Assembly: GCA_040398525.1 (NCBI GenBank)
Contig: JBBATY010000005.1
Span: forward strand, 1 to 64,000
Source: VFMC01 sp040398525
GTDB lineage: Bacteria; Actinomycetota; Acidimicrobiia; Acidimicrobiales; Ilumatobacteraceae
Length of the DNA stretch: 64,000 nt
Direction of reading: 5' to 3'
Under the pieces are notes generated by a model. It saw only the letters and a list, made by a program, of their open reading frames with translations, was not told the DNA's origin and ran no database searches. Positions within the stretch are counted from its first letter, which is position 1, and each line of letters starts with the position of its first letter. A program made the position numbers and the translations under genes. Shown here one piece after another: positions 25,286-33,694 of the stretch.

Positions 25286-27481
25286 ATGGACAGCCACGTG
25301 CGCAGAGCCGAGCTGATGGTGGGTCGTGGCATCGCCGAGCTCATCGAGTCGGAGGCGCTGCCGGGGACCGGCCTCGAGGCAGAGGCCTTCTGGCAGGCCC
25401 TGTCGGACATGGTGCACGACCTCGGCCCGCGCAACGCCGAGCTGCTCGAGGTCCGCCAGCAGCTGCAGGCCGCGATCGACCGATGGCATCGTGAGCACGC
25501 CGACCAGCCGCACGACCGGGACGCCTACGAGGCCTTCCTCCGCGAGATCGGCTACCTCGTGCCCGAGGGCCCGGACTTCACCGTCGACACCGACCGCCTC
25601 GACCCCGAGATCGCCAGCGTCGCCGGACCGCAGCTCGTCGTGCCGATCACCAACGCCCGGTATGCGATCAACGCCGCCAACGCCCGCTGGGGCTCGCTGT
25701 ACGACGCGCTCTACGGCACCGACGCGCTCGGCGACCTCCCACCTCCCGGGCCGTACGACGATGCACGCGGGGCCCGGGTGGTGGCCGAAGCCCGGCGCTT
25801 CCTCGACGAGATCCTCCCGCTCCGCGACCTCGGTGGCACACCTCGCTCACACACCGAGTGCACCGGCTACCGGGTCGCCGACGGCCACCTGCGGGCGACG
25901 TTCGCCGATGGCGCCGAGGGCGGGCTGATCGATCCGTCCACCCTCTCCGGCTACAGCGGTGATCCAGCCTCACCGACGGCAGTGCTGTTCGAGCACCACG
26001 GGCTCGGCATCGAGGTGGTGATCGACCGTGCCCATCCGGTCGGGGCCACCGACCCGGCCGGCGTCGCCGACGTCGTGCTCGAGGCGGCGGTCACTGCGAT
26101 CATGGACTTCGAGGACTCCGTCGCCGCCGTCGACGACGCCGACAAGGCGCTCGCCTACCGGAACTGGTTGGGGTTGATGCGCGGCGACCTCACGGAAGAG
26201 GTCACCAAGCAGGGTCGGACCTTCACCCGCACGCTCGTGCCTGACCGGGCCTTCACCGGCACCGACGGGCGGTCCACCTCGCGGCGGGGCAGGGCGCTGC
26301 TCCTCGTGCGCAATGTGGGGCACCTGATGACCACCGGTGCAGTGCTCGATCGCGACGGCCGGCCGACACCTGAAGGTCTGCTCGACGCGATGGTCACCGT
26401 CCTGTGCGCCCTGCCGAGCGTGTCGGGGGCCGCGGCCACGCCGAACAGCCCGGCCGGGTCGGTGTACGTCGTGAAGCCCAAGATGCACGGCCCCGACGAG
26501 GTCGCCTTCACCGACGAGATCTTCACCCGCGTCGAGCAGGCCCTCGGCCTGGCGCCGAACACCGTGAAGATCGGCATCATGGACGAAGAGCGTCGGACCA
26601 CCGTGAACCTCCGCGAGTGCATCCGCGCCGCACGGCGCCGCGTCGCGTTCATCAACACCGGCTTCCTCGACCGCACGGGCGACGAGATCCACACCTCGAT
26701 GCTGGCCGGGCCGATGGTGCGCAAGCAGGACATGAAGGCGCAGCGGTGGATCCAGGCGTACGAGGACTGGAACGTCGACACGGGCATCGCCTGCGGCCTG
26801 CTGGGGCGCGCCCAGATCGGCAAGGGGATGTGGGCCGCGCCCGACCTGATGGCCGACATGCTGGCCCAGAAGGTCAACCACCCCCGGGCGGGCGCCAGTT
26901 GCGCATGGGTCCCCTCGCCCACTGCGGCCACGCTGCACGCGACCCACTACCACCACGTCGACGTCGCGGCACGCCAACGCGAGCTCGCCGCACGCCTCGC
27001 GGCCGACGGCCCTCGGGCGAGCCTGAGCGACCTGCTCCTCATCCCGGTCGCCCACCAGCCGAACTGGTCGGGCGACGACATCCAGGCCGAGCTCGACAAC
27101 AACGCCCAGGGCATCCTCGGCTACGTCGTGCGTTGGGTCGACCAAGGTGTCGGCTGCTCGAAGGTGCCCGATATCCACGACATCGGGCTGATGGAGGACC
27201 GGGCGACATGCCGGATCTCGTCGCAGCACATCGCCAACTGGTTGCTCCACGGGATCGTCACCCGCGACCAGGTCGACGCGACGATGCGCCGGATGGCCGC
27301 CGTGGTCGATCAGCAGAATGCCACCGACCCCGCCTACCGCCCGATGGCACCCGACTTCGACGGGGCGGCCTTCCGTGCCGCGTGCGACCTGGTGCTCTCC
27401 GGGGTCGAGCAGCCGAGCGGCTACACCGAACCGATCCTCCACGCCCGCCGCCTCGAGCGCAAAGCGCTCCGGCCCACCTGA
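25286..27481 (+). CDS. glcB: Malate synthase G
   Basis: Condenses glyoxylate with acetyl-CoA to malate. The 731-residue length fits isoform G. Recognisable segments are MDFEDSVAAVDDADKALAYRNWLGL (near 273, active-site region), KMHGPDEVAFTDEIF, IMDEERRTTVNL, and the late INTGFLDRTGDEIHTS loop. ATG at 25286 with GAAAGGGA upstream is preferred over GTG at 25283. No isocitrate lyase lies in the window, so glyoxylate may come from another route such as glycolate or purine breakdown. It is followed by a GlcG-type gene, as in glc operons. Confidence 0.97.
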   Translation: MDSHVRRAELMVGRGIAELIESEALPGTGLEAEAFWQALSDMVHDLGPRNAELLEVRQQLQAAIDRWHREHADQPHDRDAYEAFLREIGYLVPEGPDFTVDTDRLDPEIASVAGPQLVVPITNARYAINAANARWGSLYDALYGTDALGDLPPPGPYDDARGARVVAEARRFLDEILPLRDLGGTPRSHTECTGYRVADGHLRATFADGAEGGLIDPSTLSGYSGDPASPTAVLFEHHGLGIEVVIDRAHPVGATDPAGVADVVLEAAVTAIMDFEDSVAAVDDADKALAYRNWLGLMRGDLTEEVTKQGRTFTRTLVPDRAFTGTDGRSTSRRGRALLLVRNVGHLMTTGAVLDRDGRPTPEGLLDAMVTVLCALPSVSGAAATPNSPAGSVYVVKPKMHGPDEVAFTDEIFTRVEQALGLAPNTVKIGIMDEERRTTVNLRECIRAARRRVAFINTGFLDRTGDEIHTSMLAGPMVRKQDMKAQRWIQAYEDWNVDTGIACGLLGRAQIGKGMWAAPDLMADMLAQKVNHPRAGASCAWVPSPTAATLHATHYHHVDVAARQRELAARLAADGPRASLSDLLLIPVAHQPNWSGDDIQAELDNNAQGILGYVVRWVDQGVGCSKVPDIHDIGLMEDRATCRISSQHIANWLLHGIVTRDQVDATMRRMAAVVDQQNATDPAYRPMAPDFDGAAFRAACDLVLSGVEQPSGYTEPILHARRLERKALRPT

Positions 27482-27516
27482 CCGAACCAGAACCACCCAG
27501 AACGAAGAGGCCCACC

Positions 27517-27945
27517 GTGCAGCTCACCATCGACCATGCCCGTCGCATCATCGCCGGGGCACTCGCCCACGCTCACGCTGCCGGCATGAAGCCGTTGTGC
27601 GTGGCCGTGCTCGACGGCGGCGGCCACCTCGTCGCGTTCGAACGCGAGGACGGCGTCGCCAACCGGCGGTTCGACGTGGCGTTCGGCAAGGCCCACGGCG
27701 CCATCTCGATCGGGGTGGGCTCACGCACGCTCGGCGTGATGGCACTCGAGCGACCCCACTTCGTCGCCGGGGTGACCGCAGCCATCGGTGGCGCGCTCGT
27801 GCCCGTGGCCGGCGGCGTGATCGTGGTCGACGACGAGGGGGCCCGCATCGGTGCCGTCGGGGTCTCGGGCGACACGTCCGACAACGACGAGGCGGCTGCG
27901 TTGGCCGGGATCGCGGCTGCAGGCCTGGTCGCCGCGGCGGGCTGA
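27517..27945 (+). CDS. GlcG/HbpS family heme-binding-like protein (DUF336)
   Basis: Small 142-residue protein of the GlcG/HbpS family: LTIDHARRIIAGALAHA, CVAVLDGGGHLVAFER and the Gly-rich GGALVPVAGGVIVVDDEGARIGAVGVSG are characteristic. Relatives include GlcG of glycolate operons and the haem-binding HbpS, but a biochemical role for most members is unclear. GTG at 27517 lies 36 nt after glcB. Convergent with the serpin gene, only 3 nt away. Confidence 0.85.
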   Translation: MQLTIDHARRIIAGALAHAHAAGMKPLCVAVLDGGGHLVAFEREDGVANRRFDVAFGKAHGAISIGVGSRTLGVMALERPHFVAGVTAAIGGALVPVAGGVIVVDDEGARIGAVGVSGDTSDNDEAAALAGIAAAGLVAAAG

Positions 27946-27948
27946 CGA

Positions 27949-29289
27949 TCAGCTCGGGTCGCTCACCCGGCCGAGGAACAGCACGGCGCCCGTCACCGTG
28001 TCGCGCACGGCATAGAGGAACGGGCGATCGATGGTGAGCTCGACCGGCGGGTCCATCGGCGCCGAGGTGGCGCGCATCCCGACAGCGGTGGCCGCGGCAG
28101 CCTCGGTGCCCTGCTCGTCGACGGTGATGTTCGCCTGGTGGATCACCACACCGATGAACAGCTCCTCGTCCGTGGTCATCGCGCTGAAGTCGGCCGACGA
28201 CGGGTCGAAGGCCGACGGCATCCCGAGCGCAGCCAGCACCGTGCTCAACTCGACCTTGGTCTCGAGGTCGAACCTCGGCAGACCGAGGTTCACCTGTCGA
28301 CCGGCAAGGCCGCGGACTGCGTCGTCGAGCAGGCCGTCGGCGAGCAGCGCCTCGACGGCAGCGAGCTCGCCAGCGTCGGGCACGACCACCAGCATCGACA
28401 GCGCACCCCCGGCATAGGGCAGGTCGACCGCCTGCCAACCATCGCCGGCAGCATGGGCCAACATGCGCGAAGCGCGCATCGTGGGGACCTCGACCGTCTC
28501 GCCCGCTGCGGTCGTGAACGGGCCCGGTGCGGTCGATCCCTCGGCGAACGGCTCGAGCCACGGTGCCTTCATGTAGACGGCGTTCACCAGGGTGAGGCGC
28601 GAGGCGGGCGTGATGGTGCCCTGGCCGAGCAGCTCGGGGATCCGGTCCTTGGTCTCGTCGGCCACCCAGTCGTTGATCGCGCCGCGAGCCCCCTCCGGGT
28701 CGGACACGTAGTCGACGAGGCGCATCCCGGCGCCGTACTGCGCACCGAGCAGGTCGAGGAACGCCTCGCCCCAGGCGAGGCCGTCCTGGCCCCACAGCGA
28801 GTTGGCGATCGACAGCTCGACGGTGACCGGATCGCCCATCGCCTCGAACGTGCCACTGCGGGCCTCGAGCTCGGCCGTGAGCGCGTTCATGCCCGGATGC
28901 AGCGCCGCCGGATCGGCACCGAGTTCAGCGGCGTGCAGCACGGCGTCGAGCTCGGTGGCCGTGGCGCCGAGGGCACCGGCACGAGTCATCGCCAGGGCGA
29001 GCACGATGCTGGCCGGCGAGCACACCAGGTTCTCGCTGCCGTCGCCGGCGAGGCGTGCATACAGGTCGGCGCCGAAGGCGTTCACGGCAGCAGCGGCCTG
29101 CGCTGCCAGCGCCGGATCGGCAGGCTGGCGCGCCACGAGCGAACGGGCTTCACCGGGGGCGCTCGGCCCGGATCCGGTGGTCCCGGGCACCGTCGTGGTG
29201 GGCCCGGAGACGTCCTCGCCACCACACGCCTGGATGAGCGGCACGACAGCAGGGGTGGAGGCAAGAGCGAGGAAGGTACGGCGATCCAT
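27949..29289 (-). CDS. Serpin-family serine protease inhibitor, predicted Tat lipoprotein
   Basis: A 446-residue serpin. The N terminus MDRRTFLALAS is a twin-arginine-type signal and is followed by a lipobox ending at Cys22 (LIQAC), so it should be exported folded and lipid-anchored. Serpin landmarks are NAVYMKAPWLEPF, LPYAGGALSMLVVVP, and near the C terminus DRPFLYAVRDTVTGAVLFLGRV. The reactive-loop hinge EQGTEAAAATAV matches the small-residue pattern of inhibitory serpins, with the scissile bond probably in the following GMRATS segment (P1 about Thr). The short start at 29289 is chosen because it begins at the Tat motif; a TTG at 29337 is the alternative. Target protease unknown. Confidence 0.92.
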   Translation of the reverse strand: MDRRTFLALASTPAVVPLIQACGGEDVSGPTTTVPGTTGSGPSAPGEARSLVARQPADPALAAQAAAAVNAFGADLYARLAGDGSENLVCSPASIVLALAMTRAGALGATATELDAVLHAAELGADPAALHPGMNALTAELEARSGTFEAMGDPVTVELSIANSLWGQDGLAWGEAFLDLLGAQYGAGMRLVDYVSDPEGARGAINDWVADETKDRIPELLGQGTITPASRLTLVNAVYMKAPWLEPFAEGSTAPGPFTTAAGETVEVPTMRASRMLAHAAGDGWQAVDLPYAGGALSMLVVVPDAGELAAVEALLADGLLDDAVRGLAGRQVNLGLPRFDLETKVELSTVLAALGMPSAFDPSSADFSAMTTDEELFIGVVIHQANITVDEQGTEAAAATAVGMRATSAPMDPPVELTIDRPFLYAVRDTVTGAVLFLGRVSDPS

Positions 29290-29341
29290 ATCCGTCAGAC
29301 GCCCGGGCGCCACCCGCGGTTCCCGGTCGCTGCGCAACGAG

Positions 29342-29347
29342 TACGAT
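29342..29347 (+). promoter_or_regulatory. Leaderless-type -10 box (TACGAT)
   Basis: TACGAT ends 6 nt before the ATG at 29354 with no ribosome-binding site between, implying a leaderless nfeD transcript. Confidence 0.45.
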
Positions 29348-29353
29348 CACGCC

Positions 29354-29893
29354 ATGCTGGCGGACGGGGTCCTCGACCTCGGCATCGATCTCGACGTGTG
29401 GCCATGGGTGTGGCTCGGCGTGGCCGTCATGTTCGCGCTCGTCGAGCTGGTGGCGCTCGGCGGGTCGTTCGTCCTGCTGCCCTTCGCCGTGTCGGCATTT
29501 GTCGCCTCGATCCTCGGGTTCTACGACGTCGCAGTCGAGGTGCAGTGGATCGTCTTCCTGGTCGGCGGCGCGCTGCTGTTCGGGGCTGCCCTGAAGTGGT
29601 TGCGGCGCTTCGTCGACGACAACGACACGCCGCCCGGCGTGGGCGCCAACCGCCTCATCGGGATGGTCGGCATCGTCACCGAGCCACTCGTGCCCGACGA
29701 CGTGGCGCGCAGCGGCCGGGTGTCGATCGCGAGCGAGGTGTGGGGCGCGCACACCCGCAACGACGAGCGGGTCGAGCGCGGCACCCGGGTGCGCGTCGTC
29801 GAAGTCGAGGGCACTCGCGTCGTCGTCGAAGTCGTGGAGCCCGCGCAGACGTCCGAGATCGAACCGACAGACACCGACAAGGAGCAGCTGTGA
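29354..29893 (+). CDS. NfeD-family membrane protein
   Basis: A 179-residue protein with three or four membrane segments (about 15-33, 36-55, 62-82) and a C-terminal OB-fold domain (about 100-160) containing GMVGIVTEPLVPDDVARSGRVSI and WGAH, the NfeD signature. NfeD proteins partner with SPFH/stomatin-like proteins in membrane microdomains; the SPFH gene follows with a GTGA overlap, as in many genomes. This is the short form lacking the N-terminal serine protease domain. Start chosen from the leaderless promoter. Confidence 0.9.
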   Translation: MLADGVLDLGIDLDVWPWVWLGVAVMFALVELVALGGSFVLLPFAVSAFVASILGFYDVAVEVQWIVFLVGGALLFGAALKWLRRFVDDNDTPPGVGANRLIGMVGIVTEPLVPDDVARSGRVSIASEVWGAHTRNDERVERGTRVRVVEVEGTRVVVEVVEPAQTSEIEPTDTDKEQL

Positions 29894-30906
29894 CCCTGGC
29901 CATCATCATCGCCGCCGTCGCCATCGTGGTGATCGCCTTCCTCATCGGGGCGGTGAAGATCGTCCGCCCCTACCAGCGCGGGCTGGTGGAGCGCCTCGGC
30001 AAGTACAAGGACACCAAGAGCCCCGGCCTCAACCTGATCATCCCGTTCATCGAGACGATGCAGCTCGTCGACATGCGCGAGCAGGTGGTCGATGTGCCGC
30101 CACAGGAGGTGATCACCTCCGACAACGTGGTGGTGTCGGTCGACGCCGTCGTCTACTACGAGGCAACCGACCCACAGCGCCTCGTCTACAACGTGGCCGA
30201 CTTCTTTACCGCCATCACCAAGCTGGCCCAGACCAACCTGCGCAACCTGGTGGGCGACCTCGAGCTCGACCGGGCGCTCACGTCGCGCGACACGATCAAC
30301 ACGCAGTTGCGCGAGGTGCTCGACGACGCCACCGACAAGTGGGGCGTGCGCGTGGTGCGCGTCGAGATCCAGCGCATCGACCCACCGCCGGAAGTCGTCT
30401 CGGCGATGCATGCCCAGATGCGCGCCGAGCGCGACCGGCGCGCCACCGTCACCGAGTCGCAGGGCTATCGCGAAGCGGCCATTGCCCGCGCCGACGGCGA
30501 GAAGCAGTCGTCGATCCTCGCCGCCGAGGGCCGCAAGCAGGCAGCCATCCTCGATGCCGAGGGCGAGGCGCAGGCGATCGAGCTGCGCGCCACCGCCGAC
30601 CAGATCCGCCTCACCAAGCTGGGCGAGGGCGAAGGTGCCGCGGCACGCGAGCGCCTGCTCGGCATCAAGGCGGCCGACGCCGACCAGACCGTGCTCACCG
30701 TCGAGTACCTCACGGCGCTCACCCGGATCGGCGACGGGCGGGCCACCAAGCTCGTCATCCCCGCCGAGTTCTCCGGCCTGCTCGGCACCGTGGCAGCCAT
30801 CGTCGAGGCCACCCGCGCCGACGACGACGAGGTGCGGCCGAAGGCCGGGCTGCCGATCCCCAAGGCCGCCGAGCGCGTCGACCTGCCCGAGCACGGAACA
30901 GCCTGA
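29890..30906 (+). CDS. SPFH/band 7 (stomatin-like, QmcA-type) membrane protein
   Basis: A 338-residue protein with an N-terminal membrane helix (about 2-22), a band 7 domain starting KIVRPYQRGLVERLGKYKDT and containing REQVVDVPPQEVITSDNVVVSVDAVVYY, then a long Ala/Glu-rich coiled coil (about 175-240) for oligomerisation. It matches QmcA/stomatin homologues that build membrane microdomain scaffolds with NfeD. GTG at 29890 overlaps the nfeD stop; the stop overlaps the next ATG by one base. Confidence 0.93.
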   Translation: MTLAIIIAAVAIVVIAFLIGAVKIVRPYQRGLVERLGKYKDTKSPGLNLIIPFIETMQLVDMREQVVDVPPQEVITSDNVVVSVDAVVYYEATDPQRLVYNVADFFTAITKLAQTNLRNLVGDLELDRALTSRDTINTQLREVLDDATDKWGVRVVRVEIQRIDPPPEVVSAMHAQMRAERDRRATVTESQGYREAAIARADGEKQSSILAAEGRKQAAILDAEGEAQAIELRATADQIRLTKLGEGEGAAARERLLGIKAADADQTVLTVEYLTALTRIGDGRATKLVIPAEFSGLLGTVAAIVEATRADDDEVRPKAGLPIPKAAERVDLPEHGTA

Positions 30907-31427
30907 TGCGGCGGGCCGACGCGCCTACGGCGGGTTGGTACCCCGATCCGCAGGGCGGGCCGCGCCTGCGCTGGTGGGACGGCACCGACTGGAGTGACCG
31001 GTGGCGGTCGCGGCCCGCACCCTCGGTGACCACCGCTGCCGGCAGCCTGCCATTCGAGGTCGTCGGCGACGCGGTGCGCACCGCTGCCAGGTCCGCCGGG
31101 GCGTCGGGTCTGCGACCGCCCAGGGTCGACCAGCGCGACCTGGTCGATCAGGTCCGCCAGGTCGCCCGTGCCGAGATGGCCCGCGGGGCCGAGATGTTCG
31201 GTCAACAGGCCCGCCATGTCACCAGGCAGATCGAGCCGCTCGTCGGGCAGTACACCAACAGGCTGATCGACTTCCTGCGCCGGCTGCTGATCATCGCCGT
31301 CGCGCTCATCGTGTTCTGGTTGGTGTTCCAGGCGATCGCCGAAGTGACCTTCTTCCAGTGGCTCGGCGACCGGATCGACAACCTGTTCGGTGGCGACGCC
31401 CTGCCCCGGGGGCCATCGACGAGCTGA
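30906..31427 (+). CDS. DUF2510-domain membrane protein
   Basis: A 173-residue protein. Residues about 8-32 form the DUF2510 motif AGWYPDPQGGPRLRWWDGTDW, common in actinobacterial membrane proteins. A basic and helical middle precedes a single membrane helix (about 123-145, LLIIAVALIVFWLVFQAI). It is translationally coupled to the SPFH gene, suggesting a third component of the NfeD/SPFH membrane complex. No enzyme motif. Confidence 0.8.
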   Translation: MRRADAPTAGWYPDPQGGPRLRWWDGTDWSDRWRSRPAPSVTTAAGSLPFEVVGDAVRTAARSAGASGLRPPRVDQRDLVDQVRQVARAEMARGAEMFGQQARHVTRQIEPLVGQYTNRLIDFLRRLLIIAVALIVFWLVFQAIAEVTFFQWLGDRIDNLFGGDALPRGPSTS

Positions 31428-31461
31428 CGCGTTCGCTACGTCGTCGGCACTGCGCCGCGTC

Positions 31462-31467
31462 TACCGT
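31462..31467 (+). promoter_or_regulatory. Leaderless-type -10 box (TACCGT)
   Basis: TACCGT ends 7 nt before the ATG at 31475 with no ribosome-binding site, indicating leaderless transcription. Confidence 0.45.
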
Positions 31468-31474
31468 GCGTCCC

Positions 31475-33634
31475 ATGTCCATCGCCATCACCGACGACCA
31501 CCTGGCACTTGGTGCCACCGCCGCCGACCTGCTCCAGCGCCGCGATGCACGCGGCGCCAACCGCGCCCAGCTCGAGACCGAGGCCGAGGCCCTGCCGTCG
31601 TTCTGGAACGAGATGGCCGAGCTCGGTTGGCTCGGCCTGCACCTGCCCGAGGAGCACGGCGGCTCGGGCTTCGGCCTGCCCGAGTTGGTGGTCGTGGTCG
31701 AAGAGCTCGGTGCCAACGTCGCGCCCGGACCGTTCGTCCCGACCGTGATCGCCAGTGGCTTCCTCGCCGTGGCGGCCTCGGCCGAGCTGCAGGCCAAGCT
31801 GCTGCCCGGCCTGGCCGATGGCTCGCGGACCGCCGGCATCTCGCTCGGCGGTTCGCTCACCCTGTCCGGCGGCTCCGCCGAGGGTGACGCCGGCGTGGTG
31901 CTCGGCGGCGCGCTCGCCGACATCGTGCTGGCCCTGGTCGGCAACGACGTGGTGGTGATCGACCGGCATGCGGCCGGTGTCTCGGTCGAGGTTCCGGCGA
32001 ACCTCGATCCGGCCCGCCGCTCGGCCAAGGTGACACTGTCGGGTGTCGCCGTCGACGTCGTCGAGGGTGGCCGCCAGGCGCTGCTCGACCTGGCACGCGT
32101 GCTGCTGTCGGCCGAGGCCGTCGGCGTGGCCCGCGAGTGCACCCGCGCCGCTGCCGAGTACGCCAAGGTGCGTCTGCAGTTCGGCCGTCCGATCGCCATG
32201 TACCAGGCCGTCAAGCACCACTGCGCCAACATGTCGGTGGCCACCGAGCTCGCCACCGCAGCCGTGTGGGACGCCAGCCGCGCCGCAGCCGGTGGCGGCA
32301 GCCAGGCGTCGTTCGCTGCCGCAGTGGCCGCCACGCAGGCCACCGAGGCCGCCGACCTCGCCGCCAACCTGAACATCCAGGTCCACGGCGGCATCGGGTT
32401 CACGTGGGAGCACGACGGCCACCTCTACCTGCGCCGGGCCACCGCCATCGCCGCCTTCCTCGACCCCGAGGCATCGGCCGTGCAGGTGGCCGAGCTGGCC
32501 AAGGCCCGCGTGCGCCGCGAGCGCTCGATCGACCTGCCGCCCGAGGCCGAGGTGATCCGCGCCGAGGTGCAGGCCTTCTGCGAGAAGGTGCAGGGCCTCG
32601 ACGCCGTCGCCCAGCGCGACGCGATGATCGACGAGGGCTACGCCATGCCGCACTGGCCCAAGCCGTGGGGTCGCAACGCGAAGGCCGTCGAGCAGCTCGT
32701 CATCGAGCAGGAGTTCGCCGCTGCGGGCGTGAAGCGGCCGCAGTACGGCATCACCGGCTGGGTGATCCTCACCCTCATCCAGTACGCCACCGACGACCAG
32801 ATCAGCCGCTGGGTGCGTCCGGCGCTGCGCCAGGACCTGATCTGGTGCCAGCTGTTCAGCGAGCCCGACGCTGGTTCGGACGCCGCCGGCATCACGACCA
32901 AGGCCACCCGGGTCGATGGTGGCTGGTTGGTGAACGGCCAGAAGGTGTGGACCAGTGGCGCCCACCTGGCCCGCTGGGGCTTCGCCACCGTGCGCACCAA
33001 CCCCGATGCCCCCAAGCACCAGGGCATCACGATGATGGTCATCGACATGCAGGGCAAGGGCGTCACCGTCCGGCCGCTGCGCCAAACCACCGGCGGGGCC
33101 GAGTTCAACGAGATCTTCTTCGACGACGTGTTCGTGCCCGACGACGATGTGGTCGGCCCGATCGACGGCGGCTGGACCGTCGCCCGCGCCACGCTGGGCA
33201 ACGAGAGCGTCAGCATCGGCGGCGGTGGCGGCGGCGGGTTCACCGTGCCGGCCGAGATGGCATGGAGCCTGCACGACGTCAACCCGCACCGTCTGGCCGG
33301 CGGTGTCGGCCGGATCGGGCGTCACCTGTCGGCGGTCGAGGCGATCGCGCTGATGAACATGCGCTCGGCGCACCGTGCCGTGGCCGGTGGTGGCCCCGGG
33401 CCCGAGGGCAACATCGCCAAGCTGGTCATCTCCGAGAACGGCCACGAGGCTGCGGCGATGGCACGCGAGTTGCTGGGGGCGGATGCGCTGTTCCTCGACG
33501 GCGCCGGCGCCATCGCCGGCAACCTGGTGCTGTGGCACCGCGGCATGTCGATCGCCGGTGGCACGTCGGAGATCAAGCGCAACCAGATCGGCGAGCGCAT
33601 CCTCGGCCTGCCGCGCGACCCGCTGATCAACTGA
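31475..33634 (+). CDS. Double-domain acyl-CoA dehydrogenase (FadE34-like architecture)
   Basis: A 719-residue fusion of two acyl-CoA dehydrogenase units. The N-terminal unit (about 1-350) has LPEEHGGSGFGLPELVVVVEELG and VHGGIGFTWEHDGHLYLRR but a shortened FAD region. The C-terminal unit (about 360-719) has IWCQLFSEPDAGSDAAG, VNGQKVWTSGAH and GGTSEIKRNQIGERILGLPRDP. This layout matches the about 710-residue mycobacterial FadE34 group, which works on steroid side chains, where one half keeps the active site. The start is set by the leaderless promoter. A terminator hairpin follows. Confidence 0.92.
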   Translation: MSIAITDDHLALGATAADLLQRRDARGANRAQLETEAEALPSFWNEMAELGWLGLHLPEEHGGSGFGLPELVVVVEELGANVAPGPFVPTVIASGFLAVAASAELQAKLLPGLADGSRTAGISLGGSLTLSGGSAEGDAGVVLGGALADIVLALVGNDVVVIDRHAAGVSVEVPANLDPARRSAKVTLSGVAVDVVEGGRQALLDLARVLLSAEAVGVARECTRAAAEYAKVRLQFGRPIAMYQAVKHHCANMSVATELATAAVWDASRAAAGGGSQASFAAAVAATQATEAADLAANLNIQVHGGIGFTWEHDGHLYLRRATAIAAFLDPEASAVQVAELAKARVRRERSIDLPPEAEVIRAEVQAFCEKVQGLDAVAQRDAMIDEGYAMPHWPKPWGRNAKAVEQLVIEQEFAAAGVKRPQYGITGWVILTLIQYATDDQISRWVRPALRQDLIWCQLFSEPDAGSDAAGITTKATRVDGGWLVNGQKVWTSGAHLARWGFATVRTNPDAPKHQGITMMVIDMQGKGVTVRPLRQTTGGAEFNEIFFDDVFVPDDDVVGPIDGGWTVARATLGNESVSIGGGGGGGFTVPAEMAWSLHDVNPHRLAGGVGRIGRHLSAVEAIALMNMRSAHRAVAGGGPGPEGNIAKLVISENGHEAAAMARELLGADALFLDGAGAIAGNLVLWHRGMSIAGGTSEIKRNQIGERILGLPRDPLIN

Positions 33635-33644
33635 GTCGAACCGA

Positions 33645-33679
33645 CGGGTGTCGGCGCCGGGGTCCGACGCCGACACCCG
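33645..33679. terminator. Bidirectional hairpin between convergent genes
   Basis: CGGGTGTCGGCG pairs perfectly over 12 bp with CGCCGACACCCG around an 11-nt loop, midway between the convergent acyl-CoA dehydrogenase and flavoprotein stops. It lacks a T-run. Confidence 0.65.
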
Positions 33680-33694
33680 CACCGGTGCGAGCGG

